From Bacteroidales bacterium UBA1715 (lineage in GTDB: Bacteria > Bacteroidota > Bacteroidia > Bacteroidales > UBA1715), in assembly GCA_002317135.1 (NCBI GenBank), contig DCIX01000036.1, forward strand, positions 234,268-298,267: 64,000 nucleotides of DNA, read 5' to 3'. Of this stretch, positions 46,201 to 54,748 are shown piece by piece. The notes under the pieces were generated by a model, which worked only from the letters and a program-made list of their open reading frames with translations, was not told the origin of the DNA and did not search any database. The first letter of the stretch is position 1. Every line of letters begins with the position of its first letter. The position numbers and the translations under genes are program-made.

Positions 46201-49200
46201 AATGCAATAGAATATGCTAATTCAATCCCGAATTATCATTCATATACATACGATAACTATGGAAACCTACTAACCCATAATCTTTGGGCTTCAGGAATTG
46301 ATACCATAACTACAACATATACCTATGATGCGACACATAGGTTTGTTTCAGAAAAGAGTTCTAATATCAGTAATATCATTGAAGCAACCACATACAATTC
46401 TTTGGATTTGCCAACGGAAAATTCAAAAAAGCTTAATGGCTCTACAATAGAATATGTTCGGTATGCCTATGACTCAATTGGGCGAAAAGCGTCGGAACAA
46501 ACTTATCCACAAATTACCACAACGAACTACACGTATGGTTGGGGAATAGAACCAACCAGAAGGTTTTTTATCCTATCTGAAACAACAGCCAGTCCTCTTG
46601 TAAAGACTTGGTACGACAATCTTGGACGTTCCGTATCGACAGAAACGACAGGAGAAAAAGAAATTCAGATACAGAAAGAGACCTTTTATGACAGTCTTGG
46701 AAATATAGCAAGCAAAAAAACAACCATTGGCAACACGACCAGTGAAATCACATATAACTACGATGCACTGGGCAGATTATCCTCTACCCTAACAAATGCA
46801 GGTTCGCTTAAACAATTCACATACGGAAATCATTCAACCATAATAGACGACAATGGAATACAAACGGAGAAACTGTATGATGAATGGGGAAATATAAAAC
46901 AAACAACAGATTTGAATGGTTCTACTGTTGAATATTTCTACAATTCCAACGGGAATGCTGACAGAATTTTAGCTGACGGAGCTGAATTTCTCATAACATA
47001 CGATGCTAAAGGCAGACAGATTTCGTTAACTGATCCCGATGCCGGATGCACGACCTATACTTATGACGCTTTGGGGCGTATTATAAGCCAAACAGATAAC
47101 AAAGGAACGATAACAACCAACACGTACGACAATTCTGGATTACTTACAAGCACTACATGCGGTGACATTATCACAACTTATTCTTATGACTCCAGACAGA
47201 GACTGATTTCCGAATCAACAGGTTCGCAGACCATCAGCTATCAGTATAATACCAAGAACTTAATTTCACGAAAGACTATTACCGTTGACAGTTCCAAAAA
47301 TTTGGTATTCCGTTATTATTATAACTCACAAAACCAACTATATTTCATGTATTACCCCGATAACACTGTCGAGCGTTACTATTATGATGAAAACGGGAAC
47401 ATGGAACGTGTAACATTCAACGGACAGGATGTTTGGAAACTTGAAACCTATTCCGGTACGCAACGAAGGGCACAATTAAATGATTCCTTGTTCCGAATTG
47501 AACTAAGAAACAGAGACGGATATTTGCATTATGTAAATCTTAGCCACAAGTCAAACACACTAAATATCATAAGCTATAATTTTGATAAACAGAGGAATCT
47601 GTTGATGAGCCGCAATAGTATGCTTACAGGCAGAAATACTGAGAATTTCAGCTACGATTCTTTAGGACGATTAGTAAGAACATACACCCCACACAATAGA
47701 CAAACAAGCCTGGTCGAATATACAACAAATGGCAACATTGCAAGTAAGACAGGCGTTGGTTCATATTACTACGAATCAAGCCGACCTCATGCGGTAACTA
47801 TGGTTGACAATACCGACAGCATTGTTTCCACAATTCCACAATATGTTACCTACACTCCTTTTAACAAAGTTCAGACTGTTACCCAAGGTGATTATGAATT
47901 GGCTATTACATACGGTCCCGACCAACAACGAAACAAAACTACGCTATCCCGCAACGACACACTGCTGTACACCCGATACTATGCCGACAACTACGAAGAA
48001 GTGCATTCAGGTGATAACGTATATTACTATTACTACATTCATACTCCAGACGGGCTAACGAACGTGGCGGAGAAGAAAAATTCTACAATTACAGTTTATT
48101 CGGCAGAGACCGATTATTTGGGTAGCATTGCTTCTTTATACAACAGAAACGGACAAAAGGTATTCCGTGCCGAATACGATGCGTGGGGAAAACAAAATGT
48201 GGTGACCGACAGTTTAGTTCGTTTCCAAAGAGGATATTGTAACCACGAACATTGGCGGGAGTTTGGCTTGATTGACATGAACGGCCGAATGTACGACCCC
48301 GTGATTGCACGCTTCCTTAGCCCCGACCCGTTTGTTCAGGCTCCCGAGGATTTGCAGAACTACAACCGATATAGTTACTGTCTGAATAATCCGCTGAAAT
48401 ATACCGATCCGAGTGGAGAATTTTGGAACTTAGTTATTGGGGCAGCAGTTGGTGGTGTTATAAATTGGATAACCAACGGACATGAGTTTTCATGGAAAGG
48501 TTTTGGATATTTTGGTGTGGGTGCCGTAGCAGGTTTCGTTGGAGCAGGAATTGGTGCTGGGGTAAGTTCTGCACTTGCAGGTGGCCCTTTTGGTGCTGGC
48601 TTTGTTGGTTCTGCCTCCGCTTCAACAGCAAGTTCTTGTTTTGTCTCGGGTGTTGCAATTGGTGGCAGTTCTGGTTTTGCAGGTGGATTTACTACAGGTT
48701 TTGGAAATGGGCTTGTTGGCGGACAAGGTTTCGGAAAATCCCTAGTTGCAGGATTAAAGGATGGTTTTGTTTCCGGAACTTCGGGAGCGTTGACTGGGGG
48801 AATTTGTGGTGGCATAGATGCAGTTAGGGGAAAAAGATTATTTTGGGATGGAGCAACATTAAAAAAAGAGGAAGTATTAGCTAATCAACATTTACCCTGT
48901 GTTATACAAAAAGGTAAATACAATTGTGGTCCTGCAACTGCTGAATCGTTGACTGGAGTTCCACAAGATACTTATCGAGAAATACTTGGAGGTAATGGAG
49001 ATACAAATCCTATAAATGTAAAAGCATTAAATGACGCTATTTACAAAGTAACAGGAAGAGATGTCATAGAATACAAACCAGGGTTAGCTTCGAAGAAACA
49101 AACGGCTTCAGTAATAGCAAAATTTATGAATGAGGGGCATGGTTTCTTTCTTGTAAATAATCTTATGGGGGATGACATTAGCCATGCAACATCATTGAAT

Positions 49201-49335
49201 AGTATAATAGCTAAAACTTATTGCACCCCATTTGGAAAAGAATATGTAAAAATTATATATACAGAAATGGATCCTTTTATAGGCTATTATAGAGAAATAA
49301 AACCTTCTGCGGCAAGAGTATTTTTAATAAAATAA
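43276..49335 (+). CDS. Polymorphic toxin: SpvB/FG-GAP/Rhs protein with papain-like C-terminal toxin domain
   Basis: This 2019-residue secreted protein starts with a signal peptide. Its order is: SpvB-like N domain (residues 25-300, LPFDIPSGINGLQPSLGIVY); FG-GAP/VCBS calcium repeats (about 390-720, GDLDGDGYSEI, SDFNGDGLQDLL, GDFNGDGMLDFL, TDFDNDGKQDVI, GDFDGDGFIEYI); Rhs/YD repeats (about 950-1640); the Rhs core (LIDMNGRMYDPVIARFLSPD) ending NPLKYTDPSGE at about 1715, the self-cleavage motif; a Gly/Ala-rich helical linker; then the toxin tip. The tip has YNCGPATAESLTG (Cys about 1882) and DISHATSL (His about 1967), matching a C39/papain-fold cysteine peptidase. A likely immunity gene follows after 4 bp. 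Confidence 0.93.
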   Translation: MKFKNYFSILFLLLYNVTCYSQYEVGEFSGESNVNEMGAATYSLPFDIPSGINGLQPSLGIVYNSQSGNGIAGMGTSLLGLSVISRTPKDIFHDGTAKGISYSTTDAYTKNGARLLLKSGSEGMSGSVYCTEGMPYNNITLMGSGQSQYFIAEQADGSKAYYGTNTIFPITDEPTAWYLDKVVDVYGNTITYNYTRHGSCVYISTIVYGTNETTATNFSATISFEYEGRIDTIKSAHRGITCNLSRRLKTVTIQTTQGTSSTTWYKYKFSYMYLDSFSRLDKITKSYENSDLPPITFTWSKLTGFSLGRTGLQNFGTLVAYNGTTNIDITGTDKVNQYFFTGNFLANEKEDIVLATFYNNYTYLNVYEYQSNGTFRLRANNDIAADSIDFRQLGNYVGDLDGDGYSEIIMPCTSTDSFKIYASTDIRWQNASGNAVYPAGSNYSRPLTKVFSEKITSFSPCTPIHTLGDFYNCGRSQIIYVETQLNPSMRYTCKLLMKNTDGTQSVSSFNMYVPNAPRRLIASDFNGDGLQDLLVLQRTGYQIYINQGSAAGTMPFVETAKVYGGDLCEVQNVLTGDFNGDGMLDFLTEAEHDDNWYFYFGNGNGTFTKKLACSLPNCTDKSYTERDNNKLQCYVTDFDNDGKQDVIMTKAFYEKKTQLFPKKEWGEYKETYTYWMKSTGYSLIQQKRTTTSNVNDALPAHFVAGDFDGDGFIEYIKYGGDILNATTTTSNWNFYKNSTLTPASNKITKISTPNHGTETIFSYASLADGNVYTKGANSQYPLLDVTLPIHVVKRTTLKAGGWTNTKDYTYSGLRIHLQGRGLLGFTTTSVYDQNSDTRITNTITSLDTDFYIPTGICSSTQTAETTSSCLTTISVNRRNSNNYFAYPSSIVNTDIYNNTTTTLNTYNTMYGYQTQQQTNYGSTNMYKRTSFSSYNRVGGVYKPQVVTEVQKHKDATNEYMVRTEYSYNTTKGYIQNAIEYANSIPNYHSYTYDNYGNLLTHNLWASGIDTITTTYTYDATHRFVSEKSSNISNIIEATTYNSLDLPTENSKKLNGSTIEYVRYAYDSIGRKASEQTYPQITTTNYTYGWGIEPTRRFFILSETTASPLVKTWYDNLGRSVSTETTGEKEIQIQKETFYDSLGNIASKKTTIGNTTSEITYNYDALGRLSSTLTNAGSLKQFTYGNHSTIIDDNGIQTEKLYDEWGNIKQTTDLNGSTVEYFYNSNGNADRILADGAEFLITYDAKGRQISLTDPDAGCTTYTYDALGRIISQTDNKGTITTNTYDNSGLLTSTTCGDIITTYSYDSRQRLISESTGSQTISYQYNTKNLISRKTITVDSSKNLVFRYYYNSQNQLYFMYYPDNTVERYYYDENGNMERVTFNGQDVWKLETYSGTQRRAQLNDSLFRIELRNRDGYLHYVNLSHKSNTLNIISYNFDKQRNLLMSRNSMLTGRNTENFSYDSLGRLVRTYTPHNRQTSLVEYTTNGNIASKTGVGSYYYESSRPHAVTMVDNTDSIVSTIPQYVTYTPFNKVQTVTQGDYELAITYGPDQQRNKTTLSRNDTLLYTRYYADNYEEVHSGDNVYYYYYIHTPDGLTNVAEKKNSTITVYSAETDYLGSIASLYNRNGQKVFRAEYDAWGKQNVVTDSLVRFQRGYCNHEHWREFGLIDMNGRMYDPVIARFLSPDPFVQAPEDLQNYNRYSYCLNNPLKYTDPSGEFWNLVIGAAVGGVINWITNGHEFSWKGFGYFGVGAVAGFVGAGIGAGVSSALAGGPFGAGFVGSASASTASSCFVSGVAIGGSSGFAGGFTTGFGNGLVGGQGFGKSLVAGLKDGFVSGTSGALTGGICGGIDAVRGKRLFWDGATLKKEEVLANQHLPCVIQKGKYNCGPATAESLTGVPQDTYREILGGNGDTNPINVKALNDAIYKVTGRDVIEYKPGLASKKQTASVIAKFMNEGHGFFLVNNLMGDDISHATSLNSIIAKTYCTPFGKEYVKIIYTEMDPFIGYYREIKPSAARVFLIK
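47321..48420 (+). repeat. Rhs-core direct repeat, copy 1 (expressed gene)
   Basis: This 1100-bp segment of the main Rhs gene, from the YNSQNQLYF codons to DPSGE, is repeated without indels 2955 bp downstream (copy 2) and in part at 52837-53514 (copy 3). Confidence 0.93.
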
Positions 49336-49339
49336 AAAA

Positions 49340-50269
49340 ATGAAAAAAAACTTTTTGTTGTTATACCTGATTTTTGTATCTACGGTTTCTATAACAGCAC
49401 AAACAATATTTTTAGATGTCAAAAAATATAACGAAAACAATATTAGGAAACGTTCTATAAAACTAACCTGTAGAAGAACTAAAATAGATACAAAACACAA
49501 TTGTTTGACATCTTATGTATACTACGATGTTTTGCCATACCGATATTTTAAGAATCCTCCTTCTTCAGAAAAAGATCTTTTGAATATTTTAGAATTAAAT
49601 GGTTATAGATGTGAGGTTTATGACACTTGTACAAATGAATTATGTGCCATAATTCTTCATAGTACAGAATATCCTTTGATGAGGTTTAAAAAAGGATTTT
49701 CTGTTGCATCTACAACAAATGTTATAACATATAAACAATACATGAACTTTATACAAGTGTTAGAACCTGATTTTGTTTTTTTAAATTGGTCAGCTGGTAT
49801 TGGAGATAATTTTATATGTATAAAAGATTCTAAAATTACTTTCCTTGATATAAGTCATGATGGTTCCATAAAAACATATTCTTTTTCAGAAATGAAGGAT
49901 TGGTCATGGACTTGCAATCCTTTTCCTGAAAATTCATCAATATTTGATTCTCTTTTAATACAGGATAGAAACACGCTACCAGACGAGTTAATTCAGGAAA
50001 TGGATAGAAAAAAATTATATGGGAAACAACTCTTATTTGTAACAGGTGGAAGTCCATTCTTTATTATTCAAAAGAAAGATACATTCATTAATATGCTACA
50101 ACATTCTGACCAAATGCCAATTGTTGAAATTATGCAATTGACAGATTCCGAGAAAATTCAAGCAAAGGGATGTGAAGCTATCGTTGGATTAAACGTGAAA
50201 AATTTTTATAAGAAAAAGAAAAGACTAATGAGAATTTGTAATAAATGGGGAATATGGCTAGACCTTTGA
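49340..50269 (+). CDS. Secreted protein, candidate immunity protein for the papain-like toxin
   Basis: The 309-residue product has a signal peptide (FLLLYLIFVSTVSITAQ) and no recognisable catalytic motif. It follows the papain-like toxin tip by 4 bp, the usual place for an immunity gene. It shows weak similarity in layout to the product at 54749: a KRSIKLTCRR start after the signal, a VLEPDFVFLNW segment, an IKTYSFSEMKDW segment and a WGIWLDL end. The last 25 bp overlap the start of the first orphan Rhs cassette. A periplasmic immunity role is inferred from position only. Confidence 0.6.
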   Translation: MKKNFLLLYLIFVSTVSITAQTIFLDVKKYNENNIRKRSIKLTCRRTKIDTKHNCLTSYVYYDVLPYRYFKNPPSSEKDLLNILELNGYRCEVYDTCTNELCAIILHSTEYPLMRFKKGFSVASTTNVITYKQYMNFIQVLEPDFVFLNWSAGIGDNFICIKDSKITFLDISHDGSIKTYSFSEMKDWSWTCNPFPENSSIFDSLLIQDRNTLPDELIQEMDRKKLYGKQLLFVTGGSPFFIIQKKDTFINMLQHSDQMPIVEIMQLTDSEKIQAKGCEAIVGLNVKNFYKKKKRLMRICNKWGIWLDL

Positions 50270-52314
50270 ACAATTTTAACTCACAAAACCAACTATATTT
50301 CATGTATTACCCCGATAATACTGCCGAGCGTTACTATTATGATGAAAACGGGAACATGGAACGTGTAACATTCAACGGACAGGATGTTTGGAAACTTGAA
50401 ACCTATTCCGGTACGCAACGAAGGGCACAATTAAATGATTCCTTGTTCCGAATTGAACTAAGAAACAGAGACGGATATTTGCATTATGTAAATCTTAGCC
50501 ACAAGTCAAACACACTAAATATCATAAGCTATAATTTTGATAAACAGAGGAATTTGTTAATGAGTCGTAATAGTATGCTTACAGGCAGAAATACTGAAAA
50601 TTTCAACTACGATTCATTAGGACGATTAATAAGAACATACACACCGCATAATAGACAGACCAGCCTGGTTGAATATACGGCAAATGGCAACATTACAAAC
50701 AAGACAGGGGTTGGTTCATATTACTACGAATCAAACCGACCTCATGCGGTAACAATGGTTGACAATACCGACAGCATTGTTTCCACGATTCCACAATATG
50801 TAACCTACACTCCTTTTAACAAAGTTCAGACTGTTATCCAAGGTGACTATGAATTAAATATTACATACGGTCCCGACCAACAACGAAACAAAACCACGCT
50901 ATCCCGCAACGACACACTGCTGTACACCCGATATTATGCCGACAACTACGAAGAAGTACATTCTGGGAATAACGTATATTACTATTACTACATACATACT
51001 CCAGACGGGCTAACGAACGTGGCGGAGAAGAAAAATTCTACAATTACGGTTTATTCGGCAGAAACCGATTATTTGGGTAGCATTGCTTCTTTATACAACA
51101 GAAACGGGCAAAAGGTATTCCGTGCCGAATACGATGCGTGGGGCAAGCAAAATGTGGTTACCGACAGTTTAGCTCGTTTCCAGCGAGGCTATTGCGGCCA
51201 CGAACATTGGCAGGAGTTTGGTTTGATTGACATGAACGGCCGAATGTACGACCCCGTGATTGCACGCTTCCTTAGCCCCGACCCGTTTGTTCAGGCTCCC
51301 GAGGATTTGCAGAACTACAACCGATATTCCTACTGTCTGAATAATCCGCTGAAATATACCGACCCAAGTGGGGAATACTGGTTATTTGATGATTTGATTG
51401 TTGGTGCGATAGGTGGCACGATCAATTTGGTTTCAAACGCACTTCAAGGAAATTTGGGAGGGTCTAATATTTGGAATTCTATTGGACGAGGAGCTGCAGC
51501 ATTTGCTGCAGGAGCCGCTAGTAGCGTCGCATCAATGTATCCACAATTTGGAGGTTCATTGATAGGAGGAGCAATTATGGGAGCCACAAACGCTTGGCTT
51601 GGTGGAGCAAGTTCGGCAAGTGACTTATTGAGAAATGCAGGTATTGGGGCTGTATCTGGTTTCGTTGGTGGTACTGCTGGACAATGGGCAGGAAATGGTT
51701 TGGGAGGAGTTGTCATAAATGGATTTCAAATAACGAGTCCAACATTGAAAGGAGCGGTTGCAGGCTTCATTGGAGGTGCAGTTGGTGGCTATGTTGGAGG
51801 GACAACGGCAGGTTTGATAATGACGGGAGATTTTGCTACAGCAAATCATATAGGATTACAAAGTATAGCTTCAGGTGCAATAACAGGAACAATATCTGGT
51901 AGTGCTGGAGCAATTGTAAGTGCAAGAAAAAATAGTATTAATCCTTGGAATGGGAAACCGAAAAAAAGTTTTACCATAGGAGAAGGAATGACTACGGATC
52001 CTCAAAAAGGATGGATGGGAGTTGATCAAATCTCAAAAGATTTGGGTAGCGATTATTATCGTCCAGACAATAGTATACCTAAAGAAGTCAAAGGTTATGG
52101 AACGTCCCCTGAATTAATGTATGATAACGCTGTACAAATTGAAATTCAAATGCAAGAAAATATAATAATATATGATAGAGGTCCTGTTGGTAATGGTAGT
52201 CCATACTATAATATGGAACAAGGGCGTACCATGAACTACAACAATGTTTATAACGTCAAAGCTATTTACAATAAAACGCAGACAATTAGAATTCTTATCA
52301 TAAATAAAAATTAA
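50245..52314 (+). CDS. Orphan Rhs-CT cassette 1 with unidentified toxin tip
   Basis: The 689-residue ORF has no signal, SpvB or FG-GAP part. It starts inside an Rhs repeat at NSQNQLYFMYYPDN, nearly identical to the main protein from its residue 1350 onward, and continues through the Rhs core to TDPSGEYW (about residue 377). A Gly/Ala-rich linker of about 175 residues follows, then a new C-terminal domain of about 130 residues: FTIGEGMTTDPQKGWMGVDQ and ELMYDNAVQIEIQMQENIII. This tip matches no family I recognise. ATG 50245 overlaps the preceding gene. It may be translated as a short form or act as a donor for recombination into the main gene. Confidence 0.8.
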   Translation: MGNMARPLNNFNSQNQLYFMYYPDNTAERYYYDENGNMERVTFNGQDVWKLETYSGTQRRAQLNDSLFRIELRNRDGYLHYVNLSHKSNTLNIISYNFDKQRNLLMSRNSMLTGRNTENFNYDSLGRLIRTYTPHNRQTSLVEYTANGNITNKTGVGSYYYESNRPHAVTMVDNTDSIVSTIPQYVTYTPFNKVQTVIQGDYELNITYGPDQQRNKTTLSRNDTLLYTRYYADNYEEVHSGNNVYYYYYIHTPDGLTNVAEKKNSTITVYSAETDYLGSIASLYNRNGQKVFRAEYDAWGKQNVVTDSLARFQRGYCGHEHWQEFGLIDMNGRMYDPVIARFLSPDPFVQAPEDLQNYNRYSYCLNNPLKYTDPSGEYWLFDDLIVGAIGGTINLVSNALQGNLGGSNIWNSIGRGAAAFAAGAASSVASMYPQFGGSLIGGAIMGATNAWLGGASSASDLLRNAGIGAVSGFVGGTAGQWAGNGLGGVVINGFQITSPTLKGAVAGFIGGAVGGYVGGTTAGLIMTGDFATANHIGLQSIASGAITGTISGSAGAIVSARKNSINPWNGKPKKSFTIGEGMTTDPQKGWMGVDQISKDLGSDYYRPDNSIPKEVKGYGTSPELMYDNAVQIEIQMQENIIIYDRGPVGNGSPYYNMEQGRTMNYNNVYNVKAIYNKTQTIRILIINKN
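50276..51375 (+). repeat. Rhs-core direct repeat, copy 2
   Basis: Copy 2 of the 1100-bp repeat. It differs from copy 1 by scattered, mostly synonymous substitutions and has no length change. Confidence 0.93.
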
Positions 52315-52315
52315 A

Positions 52316-52813
52316 ATGGATGATTTAACCTATAACGAAAAACTGTTTGTTGAAATCTTAAAAATTTTTGATTTCTTGAATGAATTTGGTTTTTCGATAA
52401 AAAAATGTTCTATTAACAATGGTCGAAGTCTGCCCTCAGTTATATATGAAAATTATCAAAATGCAAGAGAATTCCATATTATCGGAGATGAACAAACTTG
52501 GTCTATAGAAATAATTCGTACGGATTATTTCTATATTTGTCAAAAACAATATTCTTTCGATATTAGTGATTTTTATGACTATTTCGGTGCATGCATGTCA
52601 AAAGACAAAACATATAGTTTAAAATCACAATCTAATTTTGTAAAACAATATCTTTTACCAGTCATTAATGGAGATGTTTGGATATACAAGGAGAAAGGAA
52701 AGGTTATTATAAAAAAAGAAAACAAATATTTAAGGAAATCAATTGTAAAAAATTTTTCTTTGAGTATAATTTTAATTATTTGTTTGTTTGTAATTCTTTT
52801 TAGTTTTCTATGA
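52316..52813 (+). CDS. Candidate immunity protein with C-terminal membrane anchor
   Basis: The 165-residue product begins 1 bp after the orphan cassette 1 stop. It is a mixed alpha/beta domain rich in aromatic residues (FYICQKQYSFDISDFYDYFG). It ends with one hydrophobic helix (SLSIILIICLFVILFSF) at the extreme C terminus, so it would be tail-anchored in the inner membrane with the body in the cytoplasm. No family is recognised. Position directly after a toxin tip and the small size support an immunity role (inference). Its stop overlaps the next start as ATGA. Confidence 0.65.
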   Translation: MDDLTYNEKLFVEILKIFDFLNEFGFSIKKCSINNGRSLPSVIYENYQNAREFHIIGDEQTWSIEIIRTDYFYICQKQYSFDISDFYDYFGACMSKDKTYSLKSQSNFVKQYLLPVINGDVWIYKEKGKVIIKKENKYLRKSIVKNFSLSIILIICLFVILFSFL

Positions 52814-54405
52814 ATGCAACTAACGGAACGGAGAAAACAGGCATAGGTTCGTATTCATACGACTCCGACCGCCCCCATGCCGTTGATTGGGTGGATAACA
52901 CTGGAGGCTTGGTTTCGGAAGTTCCGCAATACGTTACCTACACGCCGTTCAACAAGGTGGCGACTGTGAACCAAGGTACCTACAACCTTACCATAACATA
53001 CGGCCCCGACCGCCAACGGTGCAAAACGGCACTGAGCCGAAACGACACCCTGCTCTACACCCGCTACTACGCCGACAACTACGAGGAAGTACACGCAGGC
53101 GACACCGTTTACCGTTACTATTATGTTTACACTTCCGATGGGCTTTCGATGGTTGCTGAGAGGATAGGCAACACTATGAACCTGAAATTGTATTCCGTTG
53201 AAACCGATTACTTGGGAAGTATAGTGGCGATGTATAACTATAAAGGGCAAACCGAATTCCGTGCGGAATACGATGCGTGGGGAAGGCAGAATGTGGTTAC
53301 CAACAACCTCGCCCACTTCCAACGGGGCTACTGTGGCCACGAGCATTGGCATGAATTCGACCTCATTGATATGAACGGCCGAATGTACGACCCAATTATA
53401 GCACGTTTCCTGAGCCCCGACCCGTTTGTTCAGGCTCCCGAGGATTTGCAGAACTACAACCGCTACTCGTACTGTCTGAATAATCCGCTGAAATATACTG
53501 ATCCAAGTGGGGAGCTTGCATGGGAAGCAATTGTTATAGGTGCAATCGTGGGAGGTATTACGAATGTTTGTGCTGCTTCAAAAACATCCGACTCGGGTGG
53601 AGGTGCATATTTCCTTGCAGGAGCAGCTGTTGGTGCTGTTTCTGGTCTTTGTGGTGGCTCCCTTAATGTTTCGGGGATTTTACCTGGACTTGCAGCTGGA
53701 GCTGGTATTGGTGGTGTTTCTGGGATGGCGTCAAATGCATCGATTACAATTTTAAACAATTGTATTTCGGGGAACAAATGGAATTCTAATTTGGCAAGTT
53801 CTATATGGAATGGGTTTGTTTCGGGGGCAATTTCGGGTGGACTAACGGGCGGAATTAATGGATATAATATTGCAAAGTCTGCTAATAAAAACTATTGGTG
53901 GGGGAATGATGTGAAATATGGAAGAAAAGCAGGTTCATTTTGGAATGTGGAAAAACCATACGATTGCGTTAAATGGGAGATCGAAAATATTGAAACATTA
54001 TATGATGGAATGTGTTTCCCTAAAACATTTACCGAAGCAAATCATTATTTTGGAGATAATAAAAACATAGATTACTTCAAAAAATATGTTGGATATGACA
54101 TTAATAAAAAAGGGACGCCAACAACTTCTACGAAATATTTAGAATGTGTAAAACAATCATTTTTATTAAGTGACTATGACAATTATGCAAGTCCATTCAT
54201 CATGCGAAATCCTGAAAATATGCATAAAATACAAAGCGAAGGGAAATTATTAAATATGTATTCTCCAAACCATATTGATAATGTACGTCAAATTAACTAT
54301 TACTCAAACAAAACAATTATATATTACGGAAATGGATCAAAAGAAGTGTCTAAACTAAATAAAGAAAAGACAGTAATACTTATACTAAATGGTATAAAAA
54401 AATGA
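52810..54405 (+). CDS. Orphan Rhs-CT cassette 2 with unidentified toxin tip
   Basis: The 531-residue ORF starts in a later part of the Rhs region than cassette 1 (KTGIGSYSYDSDRPHAV). It runs through the Rhs core to TDPSGELAW (about residue 236), a Gly/Ala-rich linker, and a tip of about 170 residues. The tip includes YWWGNDVKYGRKAGSFWNVE, KPYDCVKWEIENIETLYDGM, FTEANHYFGDN and KLLNMYSPNHIDN. The tip is not recognised. It has several His, Asp and Cys residues that could be catalytic. The Rhs part is more G+C-rich and more diverged than copies 1 and 2, except for a block before DPSG that is identical. It overlaps its neighbours as ATGA on both sides. Confidence 0.8.
   Translation: MNATNGTEKTGIGSYSYDSDRPHAVDWVDNTGGLVSEVPQYVTYTPFNKVATVNQGTYNLTITYGPDRQRCKTALSRNDTLLYTRYYADNYEEVHAGDTVYRYYYVYTSDGLSMVAERIGNTMNLKLYSVETDYLGSIVAMYNYKGQTEFRAEYDAWGRQNVVTNNLAHFQRGYCGHEHWHEFDLIDMNGRMYDPIIARFLSPDPFVQAPEDLQNYNRYSYCLNNPLKYTDPSGELAWEAIVIGAIVGGITNVCAASKTSDSGGGAYFLAGAAVGAVSGLCGGSLNVSGILPGLAAGAGIGGVSGMASNASITILNNCISGNKWNSNLASSIWNGFVSGAISGGLTGGINGYNIAKSANKNYWWGNDVKYGRKAGSFWNVEKPYDCVKWEIENIETLYDGMCFPKTFTEANHYFGDNKNIDYFKKYVGYDINKKGTPTTSTKYLECVKQSFLLSDYDNYASPFIMRNPENMHKIQSEGKLLNMYSPNHIDNVRQINYYSNKTIIYYGNGSKEVSKLNKEKTVILILNGIKK
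52837..53514 (+). repeat. Rhs-core direct repeat, copy 3 (partial, diverged)
   Basis: About 680 bp corresponding to 47749-48420 of copy 1. It is diverged over most of its length but identical to copies 1 and 2 over the 50 bp at 53413-53462. Confidence 0.88.
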
Positions 54406-54689
54406 AAAAAATAATACTTTCAGCTATTTATATTCTTATTCATGTCTCTATGTCTGCCCAATCATTGATTGAACAAATAATGAACTCGTATGAGAATTTC
54501 AATTATATTGAGTATCAAAAGAATATTCAAAACACATATCACCAGCAATTTTTTTTTTGCATAGATGATACAACATCTATGTTTTCAGAGTCTGATTACA
54601 AATATATTCAAAATGAGCGTAAACATTTTGACAAAATCATTAATGAGGGAAACAAAATATTTGTAAGAAAAACGGATATACAATTATGA
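54402..54689 (+). CDS. Small secreted protein, candidate immunity protein
   Basis: The 95-residue product has a signal peptide (IILSAIYILIHVSMSAQ) and a short helical, aromatic-rich mature part (SYENFNYIEYQKNIQNTYHQ). It overlaps the end of cassette 2 as ATGA and the following frame as ATGA. Position suggests an immunity protein for the cassette 2 tip. The next gene is an alternative candidate. No family is recognised. Confidence 0.55.
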   Translation: MKKIILSAIYILIHVSMSAQSLIEQIMNSYENFNYIEYQKNIQNTYHQQFFFCIDDTTSMFSESDYKYIQNERKHFDKIINEGNKIFVRKTDIQL

Positions 54690-54748
54690 AACACTTAACC
54701 CAAAATCTATTGAGCATGCGTTTTCTCTATTTCATTAAAAAAAAAAAT

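Noticed and set aside
48375..48815. Proline-rich minus-strand ORF
   Set aside because: It is the complement of the Gly/Ala-rich linker of the Rhs protein. Similar Pro-rich shadows appear at 51444-51716 and 53463-53777.
50245..54405. Orphan Rhs ORFs as frameshifted pieces of the main rhs gene
   Set aside because: Each re-enters the Rhs core at a different point, repeats it to DPSG and carries a distinct tip, so they are duplicate cassettes and not fragments of one gene.
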